Below, piece by piece: positions 31,536 to 32,991 of a stretch of 32,991 nt of DNA. The notes beneath the pieces were generated by a model. It did not search any database and had not been told where the DNA came from. It saw only the letters and a list, made by a program, of their open reading frames with translations. Source of the stretch: Pseudomonadota bacterium. Lineage in GTDB: Bacteria > Pseudomonadota > Alphaproteobacteria > Rhodospirillales > Magnetospirillaceae. Position numbers and translations under genes: made by a program. How positions within the stretch are numbered: the first letter of the stretch is position 1; each line of letters begins with the position of its first letter. Location of the stretch: positions 1 to 32,991 of the forward strand of contig JAJXWP010000045.1 of NCBI GenBank assembly GCA_021781575.1. The letters are read 5' to 3'.

Positions 31536-32991
31536 TCAGGCGAATTCGACGATCTTCTGGTCGACGGCCAAGCTGTCGCCCGGCTTGGCATGAACCTTGG
31601 AAACTGTCGCATCCCGCTCGGCACGAAGAATGTTCTCCATCTTCATCGCTTCCACCACCGCAAGCACTTCGCCGGCCTTGACTTCCTGCCCCTCGGCCAC
31701 CGCCAGGGACACCAGCAGGCCGGGCATCGGCGACAACAGGTAGCGCGACATGTCCGGTGGCGCCTTCTTCGGCATCAGTGCCGCAAGTTCGGCCGCCTGC
31801 GGACTGAGCACCACCGCGTCCACCCGGCTGCCGGCATGGAACAGCCGGTACCCCACGCCTTGCCGATCCACCTGGACCACCACATGGTGCTCGCCGCCAT
31901 CATTTACCACGCCGCGGAACAGCGGTTCGCCGATATTCCAGTTCGAATGCACGGTCACCATTCTATCGTCGACGGTCAGCGAATAGCCGCCATCGATTGG
32001 CACAACGGTTACCGCGCAGGCGGTTCCGCCGAATTGCACCACCCAGTCGGCCGGGGCTCCCGCTTCGTAACCGGGCAATTGACCGCTGATCGACACCTCA
32101 CGCTCGACATGCTTGCGGTGGACGAACGCCGCCGCGGCCACCACCAGCCGCGGCTCCTGCACCGGCAGATCCGCCGCATGGAAGCCGTTGGGATATTCCT
32201 CCGCGATGAAGTTGGTGGTGAGTTCTCCCCTGACGAAGCGAGGATGGGCCATCAGCGCGGCAAGGAATGGAATATTGTGGCCGAGCCCGCGAATGCAATA
32301 CTCATCAAGGGCCTGGCGCATATTGGCGATCGCCAAGTCGCGCCCGGCCCCGTAGGCGATGAGCTTGGCGATCATCGGATCGTAGAACATGCTGATCTCG
32401 CCGCCTTCGGCGACACCGGTATCGACGCGGACGTTCTGGTGCTCGGCCGGTGGGATATAGCGGGTCAGGCGGCCGATACTGGGCAGGAAGTTGCGGAACG
32501 GGTCCTCGGCGTAGACACGGGCTTCGATGGCCCACCCCTGCAATTTGATATCCTCTTGCCGTATGGTCAGGTGCTCGCCGGCGGCGATGCGGATCATCCA
32601 CTCCACCAGGTCGAGGCCGGTGATCATTTCGGTCACCGGATGCTCCACCTGCAGGCGGGTGTTCATTTCCAGGAAATAGAAATTCCGCTTGCCGTCGACG
32701 ATGAATTCGACGGTGCCGGCGGACTTGTAATTCACCGCCTTGGCGAGGGCCACTGCCTGCCTGCCCATCGCCTCTCGCACCGCTTGGGTCAGGAAGGGAC
32801 TGGGGGCCTCTTCGACGACTTTCTGGTGACGGCGCTGGATCGAGCACTCGCGCTCGCCCAGGTAAACGACGTTGCCGAACGAATCACCCAGGACCTGGAT
32901 CTCGATGTGGCGCGGCTGTTCGATGAATTTTTCGACGAACACGCGGTCGTCGGCGAACGACGCCTTGGCCTCGTTGGTCGCCGAGACGAAG
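31536..32991 (-). CDS. pccA: Propionyl/acetyl-CoA carboxylase alpha subunit, 5' end outside window
   Basis: The last 484 codons of a biotin-dependent carboxylase alpha subunit. It opens inside the ATP-grasp biotin carboxylase domain (FVEKFIEQPRHIEIQVLGD, then RECSIQRRHQKVVEEAPSP), continues through the BC C-domain, a BT-like linker domain and a C-terminal biotinyl domain with EAMKM. The LLSPMPGLLVSL block fits propionyl-CoA carboxylase. The frame is open to the window edge, so the true start is missing. With prpE it supports propionate entry through methylmalonyl-CoA; a role on other acyl-CoAs is possible. Confidence 0.9.
   Translation of the reverse strand, partial: FVSATNEAKASFADDRVFVEKFIEQPRHIEIQVLGDSFGNVVYLGERECSIQRRHQKVVEEAPSPFLTQAVREAMGRQAVALAKAVNYKSAGTVEFIVDGKRNFYFLEMNTRLQVEHPVTEMITGLDLVEWMIRIAAGEHLTIRQEDIKLQGWAIEARVYAEDPFRNFLPSIGRLTRYIPPAEHQNVRVDTGVAEGGEISMFYDPMIAKLIAYGAGRDLAIANMRQALDEYCIRGLGHNIPFLAALMAHPRFVRGELTTNFIAEEYPNGFHAADLPVQEPRLVVAAAAFVHRKHVEREVSISGQLPGYEAGAPADWVVQFGGTACAVTVVPIDGGYSLTVDDRMVTVHSNWNIGEPLFRGVVNDGGEHHVVVQVDRQGVGYRLFHAGSRVDAVVLSPQAAELAALMPKKAPPDMSRYLLSPMPGLLVSLAVAEGQEVKAGEVLAVVEAMKMENILRAERDATVSKVHAKPGDSLAVDQKIVEFA

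Noticed and set aside
1-32991. CRISPR array, prophage, insertion sequence or defence island
   Set aside because: No regularly spaced repeats, transposase, integrase or nuclease-type genes were found; gene content is housekeeping and signalling.

Overview
The window reads as an ordinary chromosomal segment of a GC-rich alphaproteobacterium, most likely a Rhodospirillales member close to Magnetospirillum. This rests on family content rather than database comparison: a DUF1013/TrcR regulator, DUF1192 and COQ9-type ubiquinone proteins, two YdcH/DUF465 proteins, a HisKA_2-type kinase, a receiver with a GPDRR tail, and malic enzyme fused to a phosphotransacetylase-like domain. I see no rRNA, CRISPR array, phage, insertion sequence or integrase. 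One tRNA gene is present.

Layout. 1-2 kb: DUF1192 protein, divergent quinone oxidoreductase, TrcR-like regulator. 2-4 kb: propionyl-CoA synthetase. 4.2-7.3 kb: a secreted protein of five 11-residue repeats, two YdcH proteins, UbiX and a 6-phosphofructokinase with a mixed donor signature. 7.3-9.8 kb: a degenerate GGDEF protein and purEK behind a good sigma70 promoter. 9.9-12.1 kb: DedA, COQ9, peptide deformylase, rpsU with terminator. 12.2-15 kb: HisKA_2-like kinase, single-domain receiver, ABC1/UbiB-type kinase. 15.2-20.2 kb: M3 oligopeptidase, long-chain acyl-CoA ligase, secreted peptidoglycan-binding protein, MarC. 20.2-21.2 kb: a receiver-Hpt pair. 21.5-25.3 kb: a leftward operon of malic enzyme, Rieske protein, Rid-family protein and SDR. 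25.7-29.3 kb: a rightward degP, response regulator, sensor kinase operon. 29.3-33 kb: tRNA-Leu(GAG), lipB, a diguanylate cyclase with a CZB-like sensor, acylphosphatase, and the 3' part of propionyl/acetyl-CoA carboxylase alpha, cut by the window edge.

Functional links. PrpE and PccA suggest propionate use through propionyl-CoA. UbiX, COQ9 and the ABC1 kinase all relate to ubiquinone but sit in separate transcription units. Signalling is dense: two kinases, three receivers, one Hpt, one active-looking and one inactive-looking GGDEF protein.

Most unusual structure. Genes often converge. At four convergent junctions the 3' ends overlap (4 to 23 bp); the other four hold hairpins or palindromic repeats. 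A 15-bp box, CCCGCCCGGCGAGGG, occurs three times in intergenic DNA, each time followed by a long hairpin, and two copies are close relatives. I found no clear new multi-gene defence or metabolic system. The best leads are this hairpin repeat, the hendecad-repeat secreted protein, the short frame coupled to malic enzyme, and the signalling proteins with altered key residues.
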